Shown: positions 12,801 through 24,060 of the stretch, piece by piece
Position numbering within the stretch: position 1 is the stretch's first letter
Layout: each line of letters opens with the position of its first letter
Origin: Diogma glabrata
Lineage: Eukaryota > Arthropoda > Insecta > Diptera > Cylindrotomidae
NCBI GenBank assembly: GCA_963693315.1
Contig: OY856186.1
Span: 91,991,536 to 92,055,535 of the forward strand
DNA: 64,000 bases
Direction: 5' to 3'
Position numbers and translations under genes: made by a program
The notes under the pieces: model-generated
The model's database searches: none
What the model was told of the DNA's origin: nothing
What the model saw: only the letters and a program-made list of their open reading frames with translations

Positions 12801-13200
12801 ATCTGTATTTGAGCGTAAGATCCTACGCTACATTTTTGGTCCACTTAAGACAGACGATGGAGAGTATAGAACCCGGTATATCTTTGAGATCAGAGACCTT
12901 CTTGAGGGTCCTGATATAATAGGTTGTATCCGTTCTAACAGGATTGCTTGGTTTGGGCATGTTCTACGAGCCGATTCACAGTCTGGAATGATTAGAAAAA
13001 TGTACGTTAGTACCCCAGGGAGTGGTAGACCGCGAGGAAGACCACGACTACAATGGGAGACTGACGTAATAAACGACCTTAAAAAAATCGGCTGCCATGG
13101 TAATTATGTCGCTGTTGCGAATGACCGTGGTGAATATTCAAAGCTGATTAACCTGGCAACGCTCCTACATGGAGCATGAACGCCTTAAAAAAAAAAAAAA
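9855..13200 (+). mobile_element. near-full-length RTE-type LINE
   Basis: A retrotransposon of about 3.3 kb ending in a poly-A run (13187-13200). It is bounded by a 13-bp target-site duplication, AATATAAATCAAA, just before 9855 and at 13201-13213. The single long pol frame (endonuclease then reverse transcriptase, no separate ORF1 seen) and the total length fit the RTE clade. It inserted into the right arm of a palindrome. Fragments of the same family lie at 21936-22145, 22428-22490 and 49278-49597. The intact duplication and only three visible breaks in the coding region suggest a recent insertion. Confidence 0.88.
10185..13179 (+). pseudogene. RTE LINE pol: endonuclease and reverse transcriptase (broken)
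   Basis: The frame is open from 10185 (no ATG upstream of the first motif). APE-type endonuclease motifs run in order: GTWNVRS near 10278, LQEIR near 10368, GDFNGQVG near 10690, NQIDHVLV near 10890, GSDHFLV near 10970. Reverse transcriptase follows: KAPGIDD near 11705, ANYRGIALL near 11880, FIDFRQAYDS near 12090, LRQGDAISPILFN near 12260 and the catalytic YADD near 12385. The C-terminal region (SGRPRGRPRLQWE near 13020) ends at a TGA at 13177-13179. Three defects are seen: an in-frame TAG at 11637-11639, a one-base gain in an A run near 11850 that shifts frame, and an in-frame TAA at 12673-12675. The host would use the intact protein for target-primed reverse transcription; this copy cannot make it. 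Confidence 0.9.
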
Positions 13201-13256
13201 AATATAAATCAAAATTATTACTATCAGTAGCATTATATTTATAAATAGTTCATAAC
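13201..13256. repeat. palindrome, displaced end of right arm
   Basis: Continues the palindrome of 9688-9854 after the LINE and the second target-site copy. ATTATTACTATCAGTAGCAT here is the complement of the stretch around 9699-9720. Confidence 0.72.
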
Positions 13257-13401
13257 ATTATTCATAACATAATATTTGGTAACGCCTTAAATCGTTGTCA
13301 CAAGGTAGAAAATTATTAATTATTGATTGTTTTTTTTAATTGCAAAATAATTTCAAACCTGTCAAAGCAAACACGTGACTTTCGCGTAAAGTCCTTTGTA
13401 A

Positions 13402-13677
13402 ATACATCTACTTTGTTATCTTATAAGATATCTTATCATCTTATACGATGAACAGGTTGAAACAACAAATAAAACGAATAACACCTTATTTTAAAATAAG
13501 ATGATAAGATCATATTCGTGTGTAGCTCGGGACATTTTTAACCGAAATAAAATGTGTTATGTTTTGTCTTATTCATGCAAATGCCATTTCATAAACATAC
13601 TTTGTTTTTTGTTTCAAACTGTTCATCTTATAAGATTATAGGATATCTTACAAGATGACAAAGCAGAGTATCTACGA
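13402..13677. mobile_element. MITE-like element with imperfect inverted ends
   Basis: ACTTTGTTATCTTATAAGAT near 13410 and the right-hand ATCTTACAAGATGACAAAGC near 13645 are inverted matches. The mirrored stretches also share GATGAACAG and GTTGAAACAA-like segments further in. Roughly 75 bp of each end pair. The target duplication could not be fixed. No coding capacity. Confidence 0.55.
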
Positions 13678-16600
13678 AGTACGAGTAAAAAGTAAGTAAG
13701 TCGCCATTTTCTTTCCATATTTTTACGGCGACAGTAAAATAACATATTATTTTGAAAAAAAAACTCATCACATGATTATAAAAAATTTGATGTATTAATT
13801 TGGTATTTAAACGTTTTCAGAAAACTAGTGTATTTAATTCGGAGCTAACATGACCTTTTGTGTTTCGTCTATAACTGTCGTTACCGCTATGGTCGGCCGC
13901 TAAGCTATAGACGCATTCCCTAGGCGAGATGAAAACGTTTTACGTTCGTGAAACTGCCTCACTCGAGGCTTAAACGCGTCTCGTTCAACAAAGTTTCACT
14001 CTCGAAAAGACATTGTTTTTATCCCTTGTTTTAACAAAATTTGCTAAATTCTATAACATTATTGAAAAAAAAAAACATTTTTACAGAAAATGTTTGGTTG
14101 GTGGAGACTGATTGTTAGCAAACGTAACGTAAGTAAACATTATAGCAAACGTTTGTTGTTTGTGTTCATGCAGTAAAACGAATACAGTATATTTTATAAG
14201 AAATTATTAAATTTGAATCTGCGCCACCCACTTTTATTTTTTGTAAAAAACTGTAACGGAAAATTATTTATCTAACAAAACTTCTAGTAAATAGTATTCT
14301 AGTCTGTACATCTAATTTTGTCATCTGTGTTAAATTGTTTAAAAAGATGTTTAAATATTCATTTCCTTATTACAGTTTGAAAGCAAACATAGTTATTAAT
14401 AAAAGATTTAACGTTTGAACATAACCTTTGTTTCTTTGGAACATCGTGTTGTGTCAATGAAAATTTATTTTTTAGTTTTTAGTTCGTTTTCAATAAAAGT
14501 GTGTTTTGTAAAATTTTTTTTTCATATTTAATTTTTTCTTTCATAATTTCATTTTATTCTATTTGCCTTTGATTTTTACTTTAATTTTAATTGTTATAAA
14601 TTTTTGTGACGATTTTTTTCTGTCGCGAATCTCGATCTTCAAATTTTACTCTCATCGCGATTCGCGTCTAAAGCAGTTTTACTTCAAAAAATACAAATCA
14701 ACAAGACCTGAACTGTTGATCATTTAGTTGGAACTTTTGTTGAAACTATGAAATGTGAAAATTAACTCAATAATGAGGATTCTTTGATCTTCGGTTTAAT
14801 ATGAAAAGTACAATAACGCATGACATTATGGTTGTCGAAACATAAAGTTTGGTCAAAAATATATTATATTAACACCCAATAGTTTTAATTTCATTAGTTG
14901 ACTCTCTCATACGATCACGTATTGTTTATATTTACGCACTTTTCTCACTATCACACCAAACATCTAAAATCAAATCACGTTAATGTAAATAATATCATAA
15001 AAAAATTGTATTTGTAATTCAATTCTATTATTTCAAAATATTTGAACCAAACATAAACCGAACAATAAATGTGTTAAGTAAAAAACAACAAAACCAATTT
15101 CAATTACATTTTGTTTAATGATTCAATTCTCGAGGTCCAAATTATACACAGGTAATTGAAGATCACAAAAAAATTATTTGTCTTGATTTATCTTAATGCA
15201 AACGAAACACAAAAAAATTAAACGAATAAAAAAACTATATTTGAGATACATACGTATTTCGAAAGAAAACCATTTTTGTTAAGACAAAAACTTGTCAGAT
15301 TTTAAGATCTACGTTGTTGTTGTTTTAGTTAAAGATTTTAATAGTTAAAAATTTTTTCATTATAAAGGAAATCAGGTTCGCCTACACATTATCAGTTTCT
15401 TGTGTGTTTTTTAGTTTTATTCGTTTAATTTTAAGTTTTTAATTTTATGTTTTGTTTTGTTATGAAGACGAATTTGATTGAATTTCGCACAGAAGTTTTT
15501 TTTGAAGAAGATATTTGAAGTATTGTTTCTTGAACTTTTTCGTGATTTATGGATTCATTAAAAAAATGAGCAATTGAAAAATAAGCCATCCTTATATAGC
15601 TTCAAACATCTCCTAATCGAGCAAAGACACACTTGAGCTTGAGGTGCCGACCCTCAGTAGCACAGACATGGACAAAGTATCGCATAATTTTACTATTAGT
15701 CACTCCTTCTTTGAACACATATATTCATCAAATAATGCCCTGTTATATCTAAGAGATATTTATTTACCGTGATGGAGATAAAAATCGTGATAAAATTTTT
15801 TTGATTAAGGTAGAGGTATTAACAATATATTGTTATAATTAGAAAAAAATTAAATCACTTTTTTCATATATCACTACTAAAGTTTCTTTTCGACATGATT
15901 TCGTAGAACAGCATTTTAACCAATTTCCACACAAATCATCTAAATCTTTTAATAATCAACCTTTCAACAATTTTAATCCCTCAATTAAAATGTCTCATGT
16001 CCGAGAGCAGATCTATAAACATTTGATTGACTGACTGACACACAAAACAAATAATTTCTTTCAATTTATTTTCTTTAATTCAAACAAATTAATTCGTTTT
16101 CTTTTTAAATCAAGTAATATATTTCATTTATTAAATACGATTTCTTCCATAGTTTTGTTGAAAATTATATTTAAACTTAAATTTGAAATGTTAATTCAAT
16201 CAATCATATGATAAATAAAATGAAGATAAGCTAAAATAATTCGAAAAGATTTCCGTTTTTTTATGATGAGTAAATTATAATAATTTTATTGGAAGATTTT
16301 TTATTAGGTTAAAAAATTAAATTGTATGGAGTAAGGTTAGTTTTAGAAATGACATGTGGGTAGCTTTGATTGGCATTACGTTAATATAATTCTTTTCATT
16401 GTTGTTTTGAGAGGTGTGTATCTTCATATATGATATACTAGCCAAGACTATAAGACAACTTTTAAAAAATTATATTACCCACTTTTTCGGTTTAGGTTGT
16501 TATTCCAATACATTCTTAACATGAATTAAAGTTTTTTAAACAAATTGTTATGAGATGAATAAAATGACAAGAAACGTATGGTGCACGAATTTCGTAATTT

Positions 16601-18594
16601 TACTTGACTTTTAAGTTACTTGAAATTTTATCTTATTATACTTTATCGTTGCGTTACTTTAGTTTTTGTATATCCGCATACATTTGCATTGAGGGAGTAG
16701 TTTTTGTTGGTTTTTAAATTTGTTGTTAATTTTTGATCTACGTTTATCACAACCCTATTAGTATATGAGGTAATGTGAGATATCATAAAACGCTGGCAAT
16801 GTCAGTGGGGCACCACTAGCCAAGGTGACATCTTACATCTTTTACTTTTTTTACTTGCTTTTCTTTTGTACTTTTCTTTAATCTGCAAATAATGAATATG
16901 TTACAACTGTTCCTATTAGTCCAGCAAAATGTTTAGAAAACCTGTTCATTTAAGGCAATAATTACAACTGACACAATTTTCTATTTTTAATCCCATCAGT
17001 TCAGAAAACTTTACAAAAATCCTCTCCATTTATTGTAAATGCTTCTTTTTAATCATTCTTTTATAAAAAAGGCATTTGATCTGATACGACCAACAATTCA
17101 AATCCAACTAATCCTATTGATTCAGAAAATTCCTTAAAAATTCTCTCCAGTAATCTTGTGCTAATGCTTCTTTTCAATAATTTGCTGGAAAACATAATTG
17201 CCTTTAATTGCCTTAATGTTTTACTTTTTCAACGGATACAATTTTTTTTAAATGATATTCAATCTGTCACGATCTAATATTTTCCAACCTCACTTTTCTT
17301 ATTAACCAAAAAACATAGTAAAAATCCACGTTAATTAGCATAAATGAATCTTTTTATTATAGTCATCAGTGTCCGGACTAACTTACCTCAGAAAGATTTT
17401 CCGTTGCTGTTTTTTAAGAATGTTCATTTCTTAAAAAATACGACATTTTGATCTGCTACTGACTTCTTTTTTAGTGTTGCCTAGAAATAGCTCATATTAT
17501 TTAGAAGCTAAATTCACTCAAAAAACATCTTACTAATAATTACAGCTTTTGCAATTGTTACAACTGCAACAACCTGAAAGTCTCTCCCGGTGGGATTTAT
17601 GTCACCAGTAATATAGCTGTAGCGGTGTGTACAACAATCGACGTCGATATAAATTCAAAATTGAGTAGAAACAAAACTGAAACTTGAGGTCCACAAACGT
17701 TAAATAATTTAGACTTAGAAGAAAAATCACCTATAGATACTAAAACATAGCGGTTAGTTAAAAAATTTTCAATCAGTTTTACACTACGTGATGGAAATCG
17801 TATGCAACAATGTAGATTTATTTATGAAATTTATCCTACAAATTATTCTTTATGGGGTTATACACTAGGTCAAAAAGTTGTTTATTTATGATTTTTTACT
17901 AAAAAATGGATTTATTTGACAAATATTTACAAGAAAGATTAATGCATGTAGTGGTATCATTTAGCTCATTTGATTGGCACCTCTGACTTTTAAAAAAAAA
18001 TATTGAATTACAGTGCTCCGGTAGACAATTTCCAAAAGTGGTGGTCCTCCAAAATAAAGTGTCCGGCGGTTAGCATGATATCTCTGGATTATTACTGGAT
18101 AGATAAACCTACGTATTAATCAATGCAACTGTCGAATTTTTGAGTTTTGACAAAAAAGGGCTCCAAAAAGAAAAAAATCAGATTTTCGGCCAATATTTTT
18201 TCGTTAAATTGTTTAAAAAATAGAAATAATTTTGGGATATTTTCCGATTCTATCGATCAATCACTGGAGAACATATCTGAGATGGTTGTTAAAATTTCAG
18301 ACACGTTGGTTGTGTCATTTTTGAGAAATGTGTCTTTGTGTCTTTTGTGTCTTTGAAAATAGTGTTCATCGTCTTTGAAATATTTGTTTTAATTTAACAT
18401 TTTAAAACCATTTACACATGTACAGAAAATGTGCATAAAACTTTCGGGCATAAATAGACAAATATTTGATGTATGACTGGGACCTTTTAATATGTTATGA
18501 ATCTTTCCTAGACTTACATTATCACGACAAATGAACAAATATCTATCACTGTAGTGGTCATACTTTTTAGTTGTAAAATACAAATGCATGTGTT
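13678..18594. other. no gene; degenerate repeats only
   Basis: No coding signal found. 13860-14060 is an inverted partial copy of the repeat at 2150-2260. About 16900-17360 holds degenerate tandem units (recurring CAGAAAA...TCTCTCCA...AATGCTTCTTTT). 16725-16840 shares TTTTTGATCTACG and TAGCCAAGGTGA with 48470-48590. Frames at 18147-18356 and 18389-18622 have no recognisable family features. Confidence 0.45.
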
Positions 18595-18990
18595 TGATTG
18601 GATTTGTAAATGAGGCATCCATTTTTTTGCCATTTTTTTAGCCATACAATTTAAATGAAAAAAAATCAGAATCAAAAAGTTTAAATAAAAAAATTTATAT
18701 TAATTTTCCACAATTTTCCTAATATTATTACAAAAATATCAGATGTTAGATTTATCTAATAATTTTTTTAAATCACTAAAATTAATTATTCAAAGTGCTC
18801 ATTTCATTTTTGTGTTTGTTTGCATTACCTTCACAGAAAAATTTCTTTCGCACATGATTTTAGATGAAAATAAGATAAATTTATCAATTTTTTTATTACA
18901 AAAGTCATATAATCTCATGAAAACTTAAGTGAAAACAACCGTGTTAATTGATATAAAAATTTCTTTCAAGTATGAATTTTTTAATTTTTA
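18595..18990 (+). repeat. repeat shared with 54295-54680
   Basis: Matches the interior of the TIR element at 53783-55002 in direct orientation, for example ATAATTTTTTTAAATCAC and AAAAATTTCTTTCGCACAT at both places. It is probably a relic of the same element family; its own termini were not found. Confidence 0.5.
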
Positions 18991-20149
18991 TTGTTTATTA
19001 TTATTATCATTAAATAAATCTCACCTTCACGCACCAATACTTATTTTAATGTTTAAAACACATGTTTAAAAATGTTTAGAATCCTAAGAACAATATCGAA
19101 AAATTTCGAATATTGCAAAACGGTATCAAAAAATTTAGAACACAAGAAAATAGCATCGAAAACCTTTATTAAATCAGAACGCTTTGTGTTTTTGTTCAAA
19201 TTTTAATTCGAAAAATTTACAAAATTGGTTAACCATGGTATTTAAATGCGTAATATTTTTATTCTTAATGTCTTTAGTTTTTGAAAATAACAGATTTTTT
19301 TCAGATTCAGACATGCACGAAAAATATCCAATTTTGTTCTGAAGTTAAATAACCAAAAAATATATGTGTTACACATACACCTAAAAATATTTTCCATTCT
19401 TCCGAATAGTTAGTGGTTTTCGCATGTTACACATTAAAATATTTATAAAAAAAAAATTTTAACTTGAAAATATATTTTTATTATAAATCTGAGATTAGTA
19501 CTAAAATATATTACTAAATTACTTATTTTTACAGTACTAGAATGAAAAAAACTATTAAAATGTTATTAGTCCCCAAAATTATCACATTAAAATACAAAAT
19601 TGAGCTTGATAGGAATAGATTTAGCTCAGTAAGTGTTCATGCATAATTCATGCTTAGTTTTTGTTATGTTTAAATCAGAAATTAGAATTTTATTTTAGTC
19701 GCGCACTAATTTCATTCCTTAAAATAGCATTCACAAATTAAAATTTTTATAATTTCAATAACGTCCACTGGCCATTTCACTCCTGTATTTTCATTCGCTT
19801 TGATTCCATTTGCAAAAGAAGAAAATTATCTCCTTTTAATTATTTTCATAACAATACTTGCATAATTGCACAAAACATTTAGAAAAATTATTTATTTTTA
19901 TTTTGGAAAGCATCAAATTTGGAGCAATAGTTAAATGTGTGAGTACCTGAAAGAAAATGTTTATTTCCATTTAGGAGTTAGACCGATATTTTATTATTTT
20001 AATTATTTTAAAGAGGTGGCATAAGGAGAGTTTTAAATTCTAGATAAAATGCAAATGGATGACTAGTGTATGTTCATAGTGGTTATGTTTATAGTTTCAA
20101 ACTATATTTATATGGATAACTATGTTTACATTTTTAAAATAATAAGATG
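18991..20149. other. no gene seen
   Basis: AT-rich. 19075-19190 resembles 34220-34360 (ATATCGAAAAA...AAAACGGTATCAA and TTTATTAAATCA...GGCTTTGTG-like segments), so it is part of a low-grade dispersed repeat. Confidence 0.4.
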
Positions 20150-20345
20150 TGTCTTTTATCAACTATACCGACTGTATACTCGCAACGCTCGTGCTGCAAA
20201 CTACACTCTTGTTTGGAAAACGATTCCGCATTAGTTCTTCAATATACTATTATAGAATCATTGTGTGCTCTATTGTGTGTTCCTAGTGCTAGTGTGTTTT
20301 CCCAAATAGCTGTGATAGCTGCACGAGCGGCAGCGAGGGTATGTG
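20150..20345. repeat. partly palindromic repeat shared with 53125-53215
   Basis: CGCTCGTGCTGCAAACTAC near 20182 has a rough inverted partner around 20320 (GCTGCACGAGCG). The left half recurs at 53130-53210 (CTCTTGTTTGG followed by AATACTAT-like sequence). A 102-codon plus-strand frame at 20147-20455 runs through it but looks like chance. Confidence 0.45.
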
Positions 20346-21935
20346 CGACTATCAATATGCTATTGTTGACCAAGGTAAATTTTTTTTTCAATTTGGATCA
20401 ATTTTTAAATGCGATGATCGTCAATGCCGATTATTATAGTGAAGATATGAATTGAATGATGTTACAGAGACCAACAGATTTAACCAATTGATAAAAATAT
20501 GTCACAAAACATGCTGTAATCGATGTTGAGCAAAATACATATTATCAGTATCTTTAAAAAAATTATCATCATTGATCTCATCTTATGTTACAGTAAGATC
20601 AATAATAATAATTTTTTTTAACTGGATAGTTCTACAGAGAACCGTTGCCGTGGTAATCAGGGCTGCGGAGTCGGTGCCAAAATTAAACGACTCCGACTCT
20701 GACTCCAAGTTTTTAAATTTTAAATCCGACTCCGACTCCGACCCCGACTTCGACTCCGACTCCGATTTATATATATAATAGTAACTATCCAAATTTCATT
20801 TCGAAAAAATAAATTCTATACAACGTAATAAAGCATCTGTACCTCGATTTTGGTTCTGTGAGAAAAAATGAAGTGGAATGGAATTATTATTTTTCTCGAA
20901 TTTTGATTTCTCACTAAATAATTCCAATCCACTAATTGGTATTCTCGTATTTTTTCGAGATATCGTTTTTAGTACAAGTTCTAAACTAGTACAAATTTTT
21001 GAAAATTGAATTAATCTGTCAGTTTATTTACTTGTTTTTATTTGTGTTTCTCTCGTTAGCTAGTTTAACTGTAAAACTATTCTTTAAAATTAAATAAATC
21101 TGCCTTATCAAATCTGCGAGGAGCATACAAAACAAAATTTTTAGTATATCTAAACTGAATACACCTTTTTTTGAAATACTTGATAATATGATAGTGTTTC
21201 ATGAGGTGTTGAGAATTGATGTTAAAAAGAAACACATCGTGAAAGTACTTTAGTGTGTTTCATGTATTGTACGTTTGACGAAACTATTGTTGAAGAAATC
21301 CTTATAACGATTGGAAAAATAGACTAAATAGATATTATTTAGATTTTTAAGGTCTATAGAACATGGAACGTTGATGAAACTAGGTCTATGGAACATTCAA
21401 CCATTTCAATTTTTAAAGATAAACCTTCCAAAACCATAAACGAACTGTTACAGAATATTGTACTTCTTGAACTTGACAGGCTATTGAATTAATAGTAGAC
21501 AACATTTATTGATATGTATATATCAATTTACTATAATTATTTAATTATGTATTTAAAAGATAACTATAAATTTAATTTAAACTAATTATCCTGCAACTGA
21601 CATAATGTAACTGTACGTAAATTACTAATTTATATAAACTTAAAAGAAAAAATGTGTTTGGGGAGGAAACACGTGCAAAAATCACCACAAATCAACTAAA
21701 ATTTCTTTTTGATTTATCGTAATCTTTTTTCGACATTTTTTTTCTATTTTTGTGCTTCAGCACAAAATTTCAAAGCAAATAATCTCATTTCATATACAAA
21801 TTTGTTGACGAAATAATTTGACAGTTCATCCCCAAATGCGGAATTATTTTTCTCATTCGACTGCACCGGAATGCAAAAATCTCATTTAGTACGAAATCTC
21901 ATTCCACGAAATAATTCCATACAACCGGAATCTAG

Positions 21936-22145
21936 CTACTGGTAGCGACTACGATATAACATATCCGAAATGATTGTACAGGGTGGTGAAACTTTATCTT
22001 CAAGATTGTTTGAACTTGTTTAAATGATCTGTATAGGACTGAATCTATGCCACAGGTCTGGAATTCAACTACGCTGATACCAATTTACAAAAAAGATTAA
22101 CGCCACCTTTGTGAAAATTATAGGGGAATTGCTCTACTCTCCTAC
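21936..22145 (+). pseudogene. decayed RTE reverse transcriptase fragment
   Basis: Closely parallels 11708-11905 of the full copy: ATATAACAT..CCGAAATGATTGTA, CAAGATTGTTTGAACTTGTT and ATGCCACAGG..TGGAA occur in the same order. Several stops and indels. It lies inside the hAT-type element. The matching 3'-terminal piece (GACCGCGAGG...ACTACAATG...GACGTAATGAA) is at 22428-22490. Confidence 0.8.
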
Positions 22146-22427
22146 GTATTATATATATTTTTTTATAAATTTTTTTTAGTAAACCAACCAAGTAACCAAC
22201 TTTTCAAATTAACATAACGGAACATGATTGATATCACCAACATTGATATCACTACATTACCCTCTTCTACCCTGAGCGAAATTAGAGATTTTCAGTAAAA
22301 TTTGAAAAATTGAATAAATTTTAGAGTGTCGTAATTTGAATAGCAGAACGAGAAAAACAAGAGGATTTTAGTATGTGTGGTTTAGAGTCAGGTATAATTC
22401 AAAAATTACTGTCAGTTCACAACAGAG

Positions 22428-22490
22428 TGAGCGACCGCGAGGTACTAGGTAGACCATGACTACAATGCAACACTGACGTAATGAATAGTA
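22428..22490 (+). pseudogene. decayed RTE 3'-terminal fragment
   Basis: Matches 13022-13075 of the full RTE copy (the Arg-rich region before the stop). It probably belongs to the same insertion as 21936-22145 with the middle deleted. Confidence 0.65.
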
Positions 22491-22713
22491 ATCAAATAAT
22501 TTATAATTCTGTTTAATGCGTAGACGAAAAAAAATAAACTATACAGAATAAAATAAAAACAAAAAACAACAGAATATAATTTTCATATAGGAGTCGGAGT
22601 CGACAAATTTTTTGATTATTTTTCCGACTCCGACTTCGACTCCAGTTCCTAGAAGATTCGTCCCGACTCCAACTCCTCGACTCAGACTCCGACTCCGCAG
22701 CCCTGGTGGTAAT

Positions 22714-24060
22714 GACAAGAAATGATTACGAAAATTATGACAAATGTTTCATAACGATTACGATGTTATTAATGATGATGACAATTTGTTGAAGCAATTG
22801 TAAGATGAGACTTAATTATTATTAGTGATGAAATAGTAACAGTATACTTGGAAAGAATGATACACATTCTAGAACTAGATGTAATTAAACTGTAACGATG
22901 ATAACGATAACGCAAAAAATTGGTATAGTAACACATGGAATATTTAGTTATGCATTTGACGAACGGTACACTTGACGTTGCCTAACTAGTATTTAGCAGA
23001 GCAGTAACAGTAAATTCGTAGCAAAATATGATAATGATATTCCATAAATTAATATTTGATAATGAATTTATCAATACTAGCATACACAAAGTTGTTGTGA
23101 AGTACAATGCTGAAAATTATGATTATGCCCAATTTTTGCATGACTTGATGCTTTAAAGATACACGATTTTGTGTTTAACATGACTCGACGATAATAATAA
23201 TGTATATAATTGTTTTTTTAAATCATGTAGAAAATTGTTCCCTTCACACTTGTTGTAATAAGTCCAGCAACGCTTTCTCAGCATCTTTAAAAGCATATAT
23301 GTTTGACCTGTCGAAACCTATTGTATGTTGAAATTTGTGTATATGATCGACATGCCATGTATCGTCTCTTGACACAAAACCACAGACTATGCAAGCCACA
23401 CAAGTTTTGAGTGCTTGTCTCTTATCAAATATTCATATATATTTTACTCACCATAATAAGTCAAATTCTGTCTAGACTATAGGGCGTTTCAAGAAGTTAT
23501 AACTACCAAAAAATGGGCTACTATCTAGTTTATTTGCTTAGGTTCTTTTTATTGCCTGTCTTTGTTGCTTCCTCAACAGCGCACCCAAAAGTTTTGGAAT
23601 TTTGCTGACGATTTTCTTAGTTCTTTTCGTAAAAGGTTTGAGCTTTTAATAAATATTTAAAGTTTTTACTAAAAAATGGTAAACAAATAGTTTCAAAAGT
23701 CATCCATCATTAACTGCTGAAGGCTATTCAAACAAACAGAGTCAGTTATTTCATTTTTCTTCAACTTACCTTTTGTTTTATTTAATTCTTAACAACCTAC
23801 TAAAATCAAATAACTAGCAGTAGGTATTCATAAATTGTTTATTTCGATCACGATCTTTAAAGTGGCATGTTAACAATAAAAATAATTATATGACACAATA
23901 GAAACGTTTTGATTACTATTTGATTAAACTATTATAAAAGTGCTACTGTTAGACATAATAAATTTGTTTTTTTTTTTTTAATTTTTGCTATAAGTAAAGA
24001 TTTTATTTTATTTTTGGGATAATTAAGCATACCTTATAGTGACAATTTTTTTATATATTT
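22714..24060. other. no assigned gene; one coding-looking frame
   Basis: Outside the frame at 23244-23432 (listed separately) this is AT-rich sequence with no motif or repeat that I recognised. Confidence 0.4.
23244..23432 (-). other. unassigned coding-looking frame, 62 codons
   Basis: On the minus strand the frame is open from 23432 to the TGA at 23244-23246. It has balanced codon use unlike the surrounding AT-rich DNA: a Cys cluster (CVACIVCGF), then DDTWHVDHIHKF, then GFDRSNIYAFKDAEKALL, ending in LLDLLQQV. There is no Met in the frame and no obvious pyrimidine-rich acceptor just upstream. It could be a terminal exon of an unannotated antisense gene, a processed pseudogene tail or a transposon remnant. 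I do not recognise the family. Confidence 0.3.

Larger units (their letters stand above)
20658..22705. mobile_element. hAT-type element with 8-bp duplication
   Basis: The termini CAGGGCTGCGGAGTCGG (left) and the reverse complement at the right are perfect inverted repeats. GTGGTAAT stands directly outside both ends (20650-20657 and 22706-22713), the 8-bp duplication expected of hAT elements. Both ends carry subterminal arrays of (GACTCC)n, which in translation give Asp-Ser strings that are not genes. The interior has no intact transposase; it holds decayed RTE LINE fragments (21936-22145, 22428-22490). Probably non-autonomous. Confidence 0.85.

Noticed and set aside
20147..20455. 102-codon frame with a Cys/Ala-rich middle
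   Set aside because: It crosses a partly palindromic repeat and has no recognisable domain.
20572..20792. Asp-Ser and Ser-Glu repeat proteins on both strands
   Set aside because: Produced by the (GACTCC)n array at the end of the hAT-type element.
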